From: Ahaetulla prasina
Lineage: Eukaryota; Chordata; Lepidosauria; Squamata; Colubridae
Direction of reading: 5' to 3'
Assembly: GCF_028640845.1 (NCBI RefSeq)
Contig: NC_080543.1
Coordinates: forward strand, 1,124,667-1,188,666
DNA: 64,000 bases
Positions 28,201-40,200 of the stretch are shown here, one piece after another (within the stretch, counting starts at the first letter, position 1; the number at the start of each line of letters is the position of its first letter). The notes below the pieces were generated by a model. It ran no database searches and was not told the origin of the DNA. It saw only the letters and a list, made by a program, of their open reading frames with translations. A program made the translations under genes and the position numbers.

Positions 28201-31200
28201 ATCGTCATTGCCAGAAGAGGAGGGGATTTGCTCTGTGTTTAGGTCCAGGGGATTGCCCCGTCAGTGTTGGTGGGAGTGTTCTTGGTGGTTCTTTGCTTAG
28301 GCTGTTGAGAGAGCAACCCCCACTCCCTCTAGCACTGACGATGTTCCCTAGTTGGGTCTGCAGAAAAGCAGCCCAGCTCAGAGAGTGCCAAGGACCCCCC
28401 TCCCCAGTTCAACCCTGAGCTATAAATATCTGCTTCTTTTGGAGAAACAGGTCCTAGTGCTGGGGGATTCTAGTCTTGAGATGGGACAGACTGATCTTGC
28501 CATGGTCTTTGGGGTTGGTGCCTCTTTTTTGAGATCCCGACATTTCCTCTGGTGTTGCTCTTCTGACAAGGCCTTGCGTCCAGTTCTGGCACCAGACAGG
28601 CTCTGGGTTCCTTAGGGCTCCTTAAGGGGTCTTCATTTGTTTGCATAGGCCTGGCAAACGCTCCAAGAGCAGCGACACAGAGTCTGGAAGCCAGGAGGCA
28701 TTCTCCCACTCAGAGATGATCAAAAGCCGTTTGCCACTCAGGAGTCAGATTAGATTCCCCACCCATCCACCCCCCACGACCCTTTGAATTTTAGCGTATT
28801 TATGAACAAGTTTGCTGCATATTTGAGCTCAGGCTGGCTGAGGGCCAAACAGTCTCAATGTCGAATCTGATGACCTGTTGTTTTTTTCTGCAGCGACTGA
28901 ACTCTGCAATAATCTATGATCGGGATTTTTCCTACAATTATTTTGGCTTTAAGGTAAGGTGAAACTTTATTTATTTACTTGTATCGTGTCCTCTGTTATA
29001 TTTACAAATAACTCAAGGGGGTGAAAATACACAATACTCCTTCCTTCTCCATGTTTCACACCCAAAACAACCACTCTGAGGTGGGTTGGGCTAAGAAGGA
29101 GGGATTGGCCTAAATTCATCTAGCTGGCTTTCGGGTGGGCCTTGAACTCTTGGTCTCCTGCTTTCTAGCCTAGAGAGAGGATAGTTGGAAGAATCATGGA
29201 GTTGTAGATGGGAACTTGAAGATCATCTAGTCCAACTCTATGTAACATGCAGGAAAACTATTTAAGTCCTCCATAACCAGAGGTTATCTAGCCTCTTCTT
29301 CAAAACCTCCAAAGGTGGAGAACTCGCAACCTCTCTAGGGAGACCCTTCTTTTCTCGACGGTTTTACCATCAGGACATTTTTCCTTATGTATAAAGGATT
29401 CCCCCCTCCCTCCCTTACTTCTTTTCTTTCTCCTTTCCTCCTTTCCTTTTATCTTTCTTTTACCTTCTTTCCAAACCAGGGGGTTGATCATTCTAAGTAG
29501 GATAAATACAGTAGAATCGAGGTTGATAGTTCCAGTTACTTACTGGTGAACATTGTTGGTGTACCAGCCAACAGGGCGGTTCACGTAACCATTTATGCAG
29601 CCGTCCATCCTTGCTAGAAAAAAAGGATTTATAAGCCTAGTTTTACGGGTGTTTTTTTTTTGGTGGGAGGGGGTACAGTTGAGGAAATGCATCTGGAAAG
29701 AGCTTTTCTAGGCCGAAAAAGAGCACAGGGGCTGCCGGGTGCCTTAAGTAGAGCTTTAAAGGCGCCTCCTTTTGGGCTCTGCTGGGTCCAGGCCACCAGG
29801 AGGTAGGTGGTCGGTGGGTGGGCAGAGGATGTGGGGCAGTCATTGCAGGCACATTTGGGGATGGCAATAGATTTAAAGTATGTTGTTGGTGATAAATGGT
29901 TGTATTATTTCATTGTCCCTTGGTGATCCTGATTTTTTAAAAACCTTTCAGACCCTGGAGCGTTCCTATCTTCTGAAAATCAATTCTAAAGGTTTGTACA
30001 ATGGCTCAATTCTTTGTACAATGGTTCTTAACTTTTTTGAACTTTTGATAAAACTTGGCAAAAAAATCAGGAGTGGAGCAGCCCTTTTAGAAGTGCCAGA
30101 TATCAAAGTGACTCTTCCAAGAAACCACCAAGCGAGAAATTGTTGAACTCAGATTCCTCAAAACGTTTCTCAAAAAACACAATGGGCTTTCCATGCACCA
30201 GTTTGACCTGCCTGCCTATTCGACTAGGTAGCGGTGGGCTCTCTCCCATGGGACCCTCGTAGCCAACCTGCCTCCCCTGCTGACTCTGCCCAGTTGGCCA
30301 TTTACGCCTGCTGAACTGCAATTCATGAAACTCTCTGCCTTTTTGTAACATCTGAAATAGGTTCTGCTGAGCTTCTGAAATTCTCTGAAACGGGCTAGCT
30401 CAGCTCTCCTCCCAACCTGGTGGATGCATCCCTCGTGAAGGTAGTCCTTGGCTTAGGACCACAATTGAGGCCATAATATCTGTTGCTAAGGAAGGGATTG
30501 TTAAGTGAGTCACACCCAATTTCACCACTTTTTGGCCATAGTCATTGGAATCACTGCAGTTGTTAAGCGAGGCATATGGTCGTTAAGCGAATCTGGCTTC
30601 CCCTGTTGACTTTGCCTGTCAGAGGCTGACTGGGAAGGTCACTCATGGCCCTATTTATTTATTATTTAAATTTTTATACCGCCCTTCTCCCGAAGGACTC
30701 AGGGCGGTTCACAGCCAATTAAAATACACAATGATACAATAAATACAATTAAAATACAGTATAAAATAAATAAATAAATAAATAATAAATAAATACAATT
30801 AAAATACAGTATATAACCATGTTAAATACATGTGGGGGACAAAGCTCCCAAATTTCAGTTGCGCAACTTGTGGGGATGCTACAACGGTCATAAGGGTGAG
30901 GACCAGTCGTAAGTCACTTTTTTCGGTGCTGTTGTAACTTTGAATAGTCAGTGAACAAATTGTGGTAAATCAATGGGTAGAAGTATTGATAATACCAGGT
31001 TTTAGACTCATTTAACAGAATAAGAGTCAGAAGGGACTTTGTAGATCATCTAGTCCAACCTCCCACCCAAGCAGGACACCTTACACCATTTCTGACAGAT
31101 GGCTGTCCAGGCTCTTCTTGAAAGCTCCCACAATTTCTGAAGGCAACTTCTGTTCCATTGGTTGTTCTCTCTGTCAGAAAATTGCTCCTTATTTCCAGGT

Positions 31201-34200
31201 TGAATCTCTCCTTGGTCTGTTTCCATCCATTGTTCCTTGTCTGGCCTTCGGGTGCTTTGGAAAATAGCTTGACCCCCTTCCTCCTCCCTGTGGCAGCCCC
31301 TCAAATATTGGACCACTGGTATCATGTCTCCCCTGGTTCTTCTCTTCCCTAGACTAGCCAGGCCCAGTTCCTGCCACCGTTCTTCATATGTTTTAGCCTC
31401 GATTTAGGCAAGGTCCGTTTTAAGGACCCTCCTCAAGCGGACTCACACGAATGTTTTGTCCTTATTCCCTGGTCAGGCCTCAGCCTCTTCGGAGGAGGAA
31501 CCTCCCTGCCCTTCTGGAAGCTCTCCTTTCTCTTCTGTGGCTCCTCTGGGCAGCTCCAAAGGGACCCTTTAACTCTTGGCTGCCCCAGAGGCTCACCTCA
31601 CCCCATCGCTCACTGGCGTGTGGGGTGGTTTTTTTGCATCCTCAGAGCAGTGTTTGCATCAGTTTTCTTATCTGTGGCCTCAAAAGGCACCCAAATCAGG
31701 TGAAATGCAGCCAGTCCTCAACTTATGACCATAACGGGGCCTGCCCATTTGGGTTGTAAGTCTCAACAGTTGTAAAGTGGGTCAACATGCGAGCAACCTG
31801 ATTTTAAGATCTTTTTGTGTGGAGTGGTGGTTAAATAAATTGCAACGGTCATTAAACGAATGCCACAGTCGTTAAGTGAATCCATTGTTCACTACGGAGC
31901 ATTTTTGCCCAAATCCAGAAGTAAGTGCTGGTTTGCAGCAAAAACAGCACAAATTGTGGTCATGGGATTTGCAAACAGCTGTAAATTGGGTCTGGTTGCC
32001 GAGTGCCACAAATGTAACATAACATGACTGCGGGATGTGTGTCCTTGGAACTTCGGAACCGGATCATAAGTACCTTCTGGGGGCTCCATTGTAACCGGAC
32101 AGTCACTAAACAAGCAGTTGTAAACCAAGGACTACCTGTAAGTGTGGGGAGAGGTCTCTCTCCACCTAACCAAACATGTAACCGTCGCAACGTCTCTCTG
32201 CCCCCCTTGAAAGCCGTCTCCCTTGTCTGCCCCCCTGCCTGCAGTGGCCGAGCGTCCCCAGCACATGCTGATGAGGGTCTCGGTGGGGATCCACAAGAAT
32301 GACATTGAGGCGGCCATTGAGACCTACAATCTCCTGTCCGAGAAGTGGTTCACCCATGCTTCCCCCACCCTCTTCAACGCCGGCACCAATCGCCCTCAGC
32401 TCTCCAGGTAAGGGGTGGGTGGGCTGAATGGCTGTCTGAGCATTCATTGGGGGAAGAGCTGCTGAAGCCAAGCAGCTTGGAAGGTCAAAGAACCTGGCGG
32501 CTGCTTCTGGTGGCTTAGAGCCTCCCGGAAGGAGGGGAGTAGCTCCCTTCCTTCCTTCCTTCTGTAGCTGTAGTAGCTCCCTTCCTTCCGCAGCTCATGT
32601 GGTCAAAGCCAGATTTGGGGATGGTAATCCGATTCCGGCATCTTGAGAGCAGCAGCGAAGAATGATTAAAGGACTTTTTCAGTGATTGCCTTGGGTCCTG
32701 TTGTAATAGCACTTAACGCTAGTGCTTAGACTTATATACAGAGTGCTTTATAGCCCCCTCTAAGTGTTTTACAGTCAGCTTGTTGCCCCCAACAATCTGG
32801 GTCCTCATTTTACTGACCTCGGAAGGATGGAAGGCTGAATCAACCTTGAGCCAGTCAGGATCGAACTGGTGGCAGTGGGCAGAGTCAGCCTTCCATCCTG
32901 CACTCTAACCCCTGGGCCACCAGGGCTCTTGTAATCTGCAATCACTTGTAAAGGTCAAGGTAACTTGTAATTGTGACCTTAGGAAATTTATCAAAGTTAG
33001 TTTGATTAGGAAAGGCCTTAATTGCTAAAAGAGACATAATACTTTATTTGGCCAAGTGTGGTTAGCTATACAAGGAATTTGTCTCCGGTACACAAGCTCT
33101 CAGTGTATTTGAAAACAACAGAATACGATAATAATAATAAAGCATACAGCCAATAGGTGGAAGCAAAAAATAATAATAAAAGGGATAACAATCCTGCAGC
33201 CATGCCCCGTGGGTTAGTGTTAGACAAAAAACTTAGCAGTCATTGTATTTTATCTGCTGAGAGTTGGGGGTTCAGCAGAGTTATGGCACAAGGGAAGACA
33301 CTGTCCCTGTGTCTAGTGGTCTTGGCATACAAACAAACAAACAATCTGCCAAGATTGCCTAAGCAGTTCGATTTGGGTTTGGAAGCGCAGCCCTCTTGCT
33401 GGGAAAAAACATCCAGAGCTCAGGGTTTGGAGGCGACCATGCCGTACCGGAGCCTGCAAATCTGCCTTTTCTTCCCCTCCAGCTGCTTCCTCCTGTGCAT
33501 GAAGGACGACAGCATCGAGGGCATCTATGACACGCTGAAGCACTGCGCGCTCATCTCCAAGTCCGCGGGGGGGATCGGGGTGGCCGTCAGCTGCATCCGG
33601 GCCACCGGCAGCTACATTGCTGGGGTGTGTCTGCTATGGGCAGCCCACGCGAATTCCTGCGGGCCCCCAAGGGATGCTCGGGATGGCAACTGATGCTGCC
33701 TCTGAGGGAGCCTTTCTCCCTGGCTAAGGAGCAGCACAGATGGATCTCGTTCACTCTCTCCAATCTTTTTGATTTTTCAGACCAATGGCAACTCCAACGG
33801 GCTGGTCCCCATGTTGAGGGTCTACAACAACACGGCTCGCTATGTGGACCAAGGGGGAAATAAGGTAGGTGGTCTTCTCCCGAGGGCACTGGCGGAGACA
33901 TGTGTGGTCAAGAACACGCATGGGAGATGATTGCATAGTTTAAAGCTATAGCTGCTGAGGAATTCTGGGAGTTGAAGTGCACAAATCTTAAAAGTTGCCA
34001 AGGTTGGAGACCCCCACTCTAAAGGGAGGGCTTGTCTCTGGCCAGGGTCTTGATGTCTCTCAGCAAAGCGCAGAGAAGAGCAATAAAGAGGATTAGGGGG
34101 CTGGAGGCTAAAACATCTGCAGAAGTGGTTGCTGGAACTGGACATGGCTACTTTAATGAAAAGAAGGACTAGGGGAGACATGATAGCAACCTTCCAATAT

Positions 34201-37200
34201 TTGAGGGGCTGCCACAAAGAAGAGGGGGTCAATTTATTCTCCAAAAACACTAGAAGGCAGGACAGGAAGCAACGGATGGAGTCTGATCAAAGAGAGAAGC
34301 AACTTAGAACTAAGGAGAGACTTCCTGACAGTGAGAACAATTAACCAGTGGAATGGCTTGCCACCAGAAGTTGTGGGTGCTCCAGCACCGGAGGCTTTTA
34401 AGAAGAGGCTGGACAGGCACTTGTCTCCTGCTTGAGCAGGGGCTGGACTAGAAGATCTCCAAGGGTTTGGAAAGAGGCCCCAGAAACGCAGCCAGGGCTG
34501 AAGGGGGTTTTGTCCTGCTCTTCCCCACAGAGACCCGGGGCCTTTGCCATCTATCTGGAGCCCTGGCACTTCGACATCTTTGAGTTTCTCGACTTGAAGA
34601 AGAACACCGGGAAGGAGGAGCAGAGGGCTCGGGACCTTTTCTTCGCGCTCTGGATCCCGGACCTCTTCATGAAACGGGTGGAGACCAATCAGGTAACAGG
34701 GATCGCGGCTGAGTCAGCTGGGTGGGGGGAGGGGAGGGCCCTCTGTGACCTGAAACTGGCTGCACAGCAAAACTGAAGGCTGACATCTGTGGCCTCGAAG
34801 GGGTCAGGCTTATTGTTGTGGTCTCATCTTGAATTGAATCAGATGCTCTGCCTTTCATGAACATCTGTTTATGGTTGTTATTAACACATTTGGTTAATCT
34901 GCAAAAAAAGCGTAGAGGTAGTCCTTGATTTACGACTGTTTAATTAGCGACCGTCCAAAGTTCCGTTGACCCCGCCCCAAAGTACTCACAATCTGGTACC
35001 GGTGGCCCTTCCCTCATGGTCATGGCTGCATGCCAGGTGCTGAATAGCTGCCCACATTTGCCGGGCCACCAGACTTCATCTTACCCTTTCAGTGAAAACA
35101 TCCCATAGTGAACAGTGGGTTTGCTTTATGACTTTAGTGTTCACTTAATGACTGTTGCACAAAAGGTGGTCAAATCGGGTGGGTGGTAGCCCTGCCTTGG
35201 GCACGAAAGCCAGCTGGGTGACTTTGGGCTAGTCCTTCACTCTCGGCCCACCCACCCAGGACGAGAAGCCACAGGTGGGAGCTGGTCAGAGGGAGAGCCA
35301 GCCTGGAAATAAGGAAAAATTTCCTGACAGGGAGAACAATTAGATGTGGGCCCTTCGCCTTCCTCGAGGGCAGGAGGGTCCCCTGGGCTGCAGCAGGAGA
35401 GTCTCGTAGGGTGAGTCTCTTCTGGGAGGGGTCTCCAGTCCACCAGAGTTGAGCTTTGCCCCTCCTTCAACAGGACTGGTCCCTGATGTGCCCAAACGAA
35501 TGTCCCGGTCTGGATGAGGTCTGGGGAGAAGAGTTTGAGCGGCTCTACGAAAGGTAGGAAGGACTGGCTGGGCTGGGAGGTGCAAAATGGAACCGGCAGG
35601 GTTTCTGCAGGAGGTTTTGGGATGCATTTGCATCAGAAAATTAGCATTCGTCAATCCCTCGGCACCAGGGATTTCCCAAGGAAGCCACCCTGGTGTTGGA
35701 TGAAACTAAATGTAACCATATTTGTAAAGTCCTCTGTGTTGAGAAGCCACCCAGAGGTAGTTCAACAAATGCAGCAATAAATGTCAAATGGTTACTTAAC
35801 CCAAAATAGAAAGGATTCTATGTGGAAGAAGAGATGGTGGGATTGTCTGAAGAAGTCCTCCAGTTCTGGAAGACATCCGTAAAGCTTTTCCCCCTGTCCT
35901 TCGGGGTCTCCCAGGGGCTCCATCCAACAGGTTGAGAGGGGACGTGGGGGGGGGGACGGACCCTGGGCTGCAGGGCCACTACTGGGGAAGCTCTTGGGGG
36001 CTGAGGATTTGCATTTGGTGGAGGTGGGTGGGATTGCTAGTTATCCCCATGCTGGAGGTGATTGAGGGGCCTGACCGGTGGGCTTGGGTGGAAGGTGGAT
36101 GCTTTGTGTTGGGAGCAGGTGCCCCCAGATGGAGGAGAGTGGGGCAGGTATCATGGGGCCAGAGGAGTGTTCAACTCTCCTGTTTTCTGGATAAGCAGCT
36201 GAGAGTTACTTGGCTGTGGTGGAACAGAAGTTGGACAATAAGGACATCAAACCAGCGAAGTCCATTAGTAGGCACTAGCTGAATGAGGCTTCTTACAGCT
36301 GCCTGAACTGGGCCTGGAAGAGAGTAGGGGAGGTGTCTCCCAACTCGGCCCATCTGGCATAGGTCCTCAGCACACCCTTCGCTCTCGCTGGGGAGCCGGT
36401 TGTGTGTTTGGGCTGAGGCCGGGGGGAAGGTCCTGGAAGCCCTGCACTTGTCCCTCCAGCTACGAGAAGCAAGGCCGGGTGCGCAAAGTGGTGAAGGCCC
36501 AGCAGCTCTGGTACGCCATCATCGAATCTCAGACGGAGACGGGGACGCCCTACATGCTCTACAAGGACTCCTGTAACCGGAAGAGCAACCAGCAGAACCT
36601 GGGCACCATCAAGTGCAGCAACCTCTGCACCGAGATTGTGGAGTACACCAGCAAAGATGAGGTGGGCTGCCTCCTCCTCCTGTTCCTGCTCCTCTTCCTC
36701 CTTCCACCCCTCTTCCTCCCCTTCCCTTCCTGTGCTCTCCACTTCCACTTCTTTCCCTCCTGCCCTGCTCTTCCCTCGCCTCCTTTCCCTTCCTCCTCTC
36801 CTCTCCTTCCTCCCCTCCCCTGTCCCTTTCAGCCAAACCCAGAAGGGCGTCCAGGCACCCAGAAAGGGATCTTAGGACACTCTTATCACAAAGCTCATGA
36901 ATTCATTCCCTGGCCAAGAACTTGAGGGTGGGGCCAGCAGCTGTGAGTGGGGAAAGCCTTCCTTTGAGAGAGGGAGAAGCAAGACAGGGAGTCCCCTCCT
37001 CTTCCCACAGTCCTTTAGGTTCCTCGAGGAGCTGGGCATTGACCAACGTAGTTTGGTAGGAGTTTAAGTGCAGTGGACCCACATGAAGGGAAATAAATTG
37101 TTGGACCCACTACCTGGGCCAGAGCTCAGAATCTGGACACTGGGAGGTCCAAGGGCTGGGCTCCGGTTGCGGTGGGGGTCTCCAGGCGGCAGGAGGAGGA

Positions 37201-40200
37201 GGAGGAGGCTTGTGTGGCGTTCCCTCCCGTGAGCGGAGCCTCTCTCTGCTTGCACTTTCCAGGTTGCCGTCTGCAACCTGGCCTCCATAGCCCTGAACAT
37301 GTACGTGACGCCAGAGCACACCTACGACTTCCAGAGGCTGGCCGAGGTCACCAAGGTCATTGTCCGGAACCTGAACAAGATCATCGACATCAACCACTAC
37401 CCGGTGGCAGAGGTACGTGGGGGCCAGGAGGGGGCACCCGGGCTGGGTCGCATGTCGTGACGGTCATTAAGCGAGGTGCCCACAGTGTAGACGCAGGGAA
37501 AACAGGCGCCAGTTGGTTCTCAGGAAATCCCCAGCAGATTTATTCATCTGAAGCCTTTATAGAGCTGCCCATCTTTCAACCAACCCTGGGTGGCTCCTCA
37601 TCAAAAATTAAAAACAATATTGAATCATTTTGAAACTAAAAGTCAACCCAGTAAAACAGTAAAAAACCAGGGGCCAATCCAGGGCAACCCAAAGGTGCTT
37701 CTCTTTCAAGAGGCAACGGGACTTCCTGGTTTTATCCTTTTGAAGACGTTTGGCTTCTCATCCAAGAAGCTTCTTCAGCTCTGACTGGATGGTGGGGAAG
37801 GGAAGGACTGATATTCCTTGCAGAGCTGAAGAAGCTTCCTGGAGGAGAAGCGAAACGCCTTCAAAGAAAAACAAAGAAAGTCCAGTTGCCTCTTGGGAAA
37901 AAAAGCAGTTTTGGGACAACCATGGCCTGGTTTGCTGAGAATAATCTCCACGGGCCTCCAGGGCAACCTACTACCCTGAAATCCTCTTCCAGCGCTTGGG
38001 GGAAGCGCTGGTCTTTGAGGCCTCACGGAAGGCCCAAAGGCTGGAAGTCCGCCAGACGTCAGGGGGCAGACGTCAGGGGCTGCCACGGAGAAGACCGGCT
38101 TCCTCGCTCCCCTCAGATTACAACGTTTAGGGCAAGAGGCAAGGAGGGTGGAGATGAGCTGGAGATCCTCACGAGCCTCCCCGCCTTTTCTTCCTCCTCA
38201 CGTCTCCAGGCCGAGACCTCCAACAAGCGCCACCGCCCCATTGGCATTGGGGTGCAGGGCCTGGCCGACGCCTTCATCCTCATGAGGTTCCCCTTCGAGA
38301 GCCCCGAGGCCCAGCTGCTCAACCAGCAGATCTTCGAGACCATCTATTACTGGGCCCTGGAGGCCAGCTGCCAGCTCGCCAGGGAAGAGGGGCCCTACGA
38401 GACCTACCAGGGCAGCCCGGTCAGCAGAGGAGTAAGTGGAAGGGGGCTTCGGACGGGGTGGGGGGGTTTGGGTCTGTGAGGCTGCAGGAGGCTGCTTTTA
38501 AGGCTGATGAGCTTCTTCACCCCAGAGTCCCACTGAAAAGAGGCATTTTGTCTCTCTTACTTGGTTCCTTCATCGGTGAGCTTTGAACGGGGAATTCAGA
38601 TTTCTGAAGAACCTGGATTCAGTGGGGTTCCTCGGTGCTCTCTGAGCTTGGCTGTCTTCCTGCAGACCTTACATTCCCTACTAGGGAATGTAATCGGTGC
38701 TATCAGCAGCAGCAACACTGGTGATGTTACCTAGTTGGATCATGAAATGTCTGCAGGAAAACAGCCAAGCTCAGAAAGCGGGTTTATCTTTCTTTTCAAA
38801 CCCAGAGAATCTGCAGTGTCCAGTCAGACCGGCAGACCCCTCCCTCTTAGCTTCCCTTGGGCAAGAGGCAGGCGCTGCTCTGTGGGAGTGGGGTGGGAGC
38901 GTGTGGGTGAGCTGGCTTGTTCCGGAATGAAGGGAGCTGCCTTCCCTCCCACAGATCCTTCAGTATGACATGTGGGACGTGACCCCCACGGGCCTTTGGG
39001 ACTGGAGCGCTCTGAAGGCCAAAATCGCACAGTGAGTACAAGACCCTCCTCCCGCCTCCCCCTCCTACTGCAGAGGCGATGTGCTCCTGCCCCTTTCCTG
39101 GGATGCCCTTGGTGCCTGCTGGGCCCCGTCAGCCCCCCGTTTCTCCTGCCCGTCTCTTCCAGGTATGGAGTCAGGAACAGTCTCCTGGTGGCCCCGATGC
39201 CCACAGCTTCCACGGCTCAGATTTTGGGGAACAATGAGTCCGTGGAGCCCTACACCAGCAACATCTACACCCGCCGGGTTCTCTCAGGGGAGTTTCAGGT
39301 AAGGGCTGTCCTGAGAGCCTTGGAAGGAGGGAGGGGGCCCCGGGCCCAGAGCTGTGGGGAGGGTCCTGGTGTCGCAAAGAGGATAAAGGACACGGCCATC
39401 ATGTAATTAGGGCTTGGAGGCTGCTGCGTGCAGAATGCAGCAGGTTGAACAACGACCACAACTGGTCAGAAGTTCTAAGAATTGTTAAACAACGGTGTGT
39501 GTGTGTTAAGTGGACTGCACCTGATTTTCTGACCTTTTTGGACATGGTTGTTGTGAATTATGTTAAGCGAATCCAGTCTTCTTTCCCCCCCCCCCATTGA
39601 CCTCTCTTGTGGGAAGCCGGCTGGAAAAGCCACAGAGGGTATTTCCCATGACCTCTGGGGATGTTCTGCAGCTGGGGGGTTGCCAGGCACTGAAATTTTG
39701 ATCCTGTGTCTGGTTGCCAGTTCCTTTTTTTCAACGCTGTTGAAACTTCCAGTGGTCACTAAAGAATGGTCATAAGTCGAGGACTGCCTGCAGCAAAAAC
39801 CGGCTGCCTCCATCAGAGAAGGGCCTGTGTGGCGACGTAGGAAGGGCAGCGGACATGGGCTGTGGGTGGGCTGAAAGGGGGCGCCTAAGGTACCTACAAG
39901 TGACTGCTGGGGTTTTGGGTTTGCAGATAGTGAACCCCCACTTGCTGAAGGACCTGACCGAGAGGGGCCTGTGGAACGAGGAGATGAAGAACCAGATCAT
40001 CGCCTTCAGCGGCTCCATCCAGGTATGTCCAGCTGATGATCCTGGGTCCCCTGCGCTGGTCAGGAGCCCTGTCCGTTTTTCTGCTCTGCCCAGAGCTGCT
40101 ACCTGTGGGGCACAGCTGAGCTCACCCCCAGTTGCATCATGGAAATGATACACGATTCTGCAAGGAAACGGTCCCCTTACACCTCAAACCTCATCCAGCA

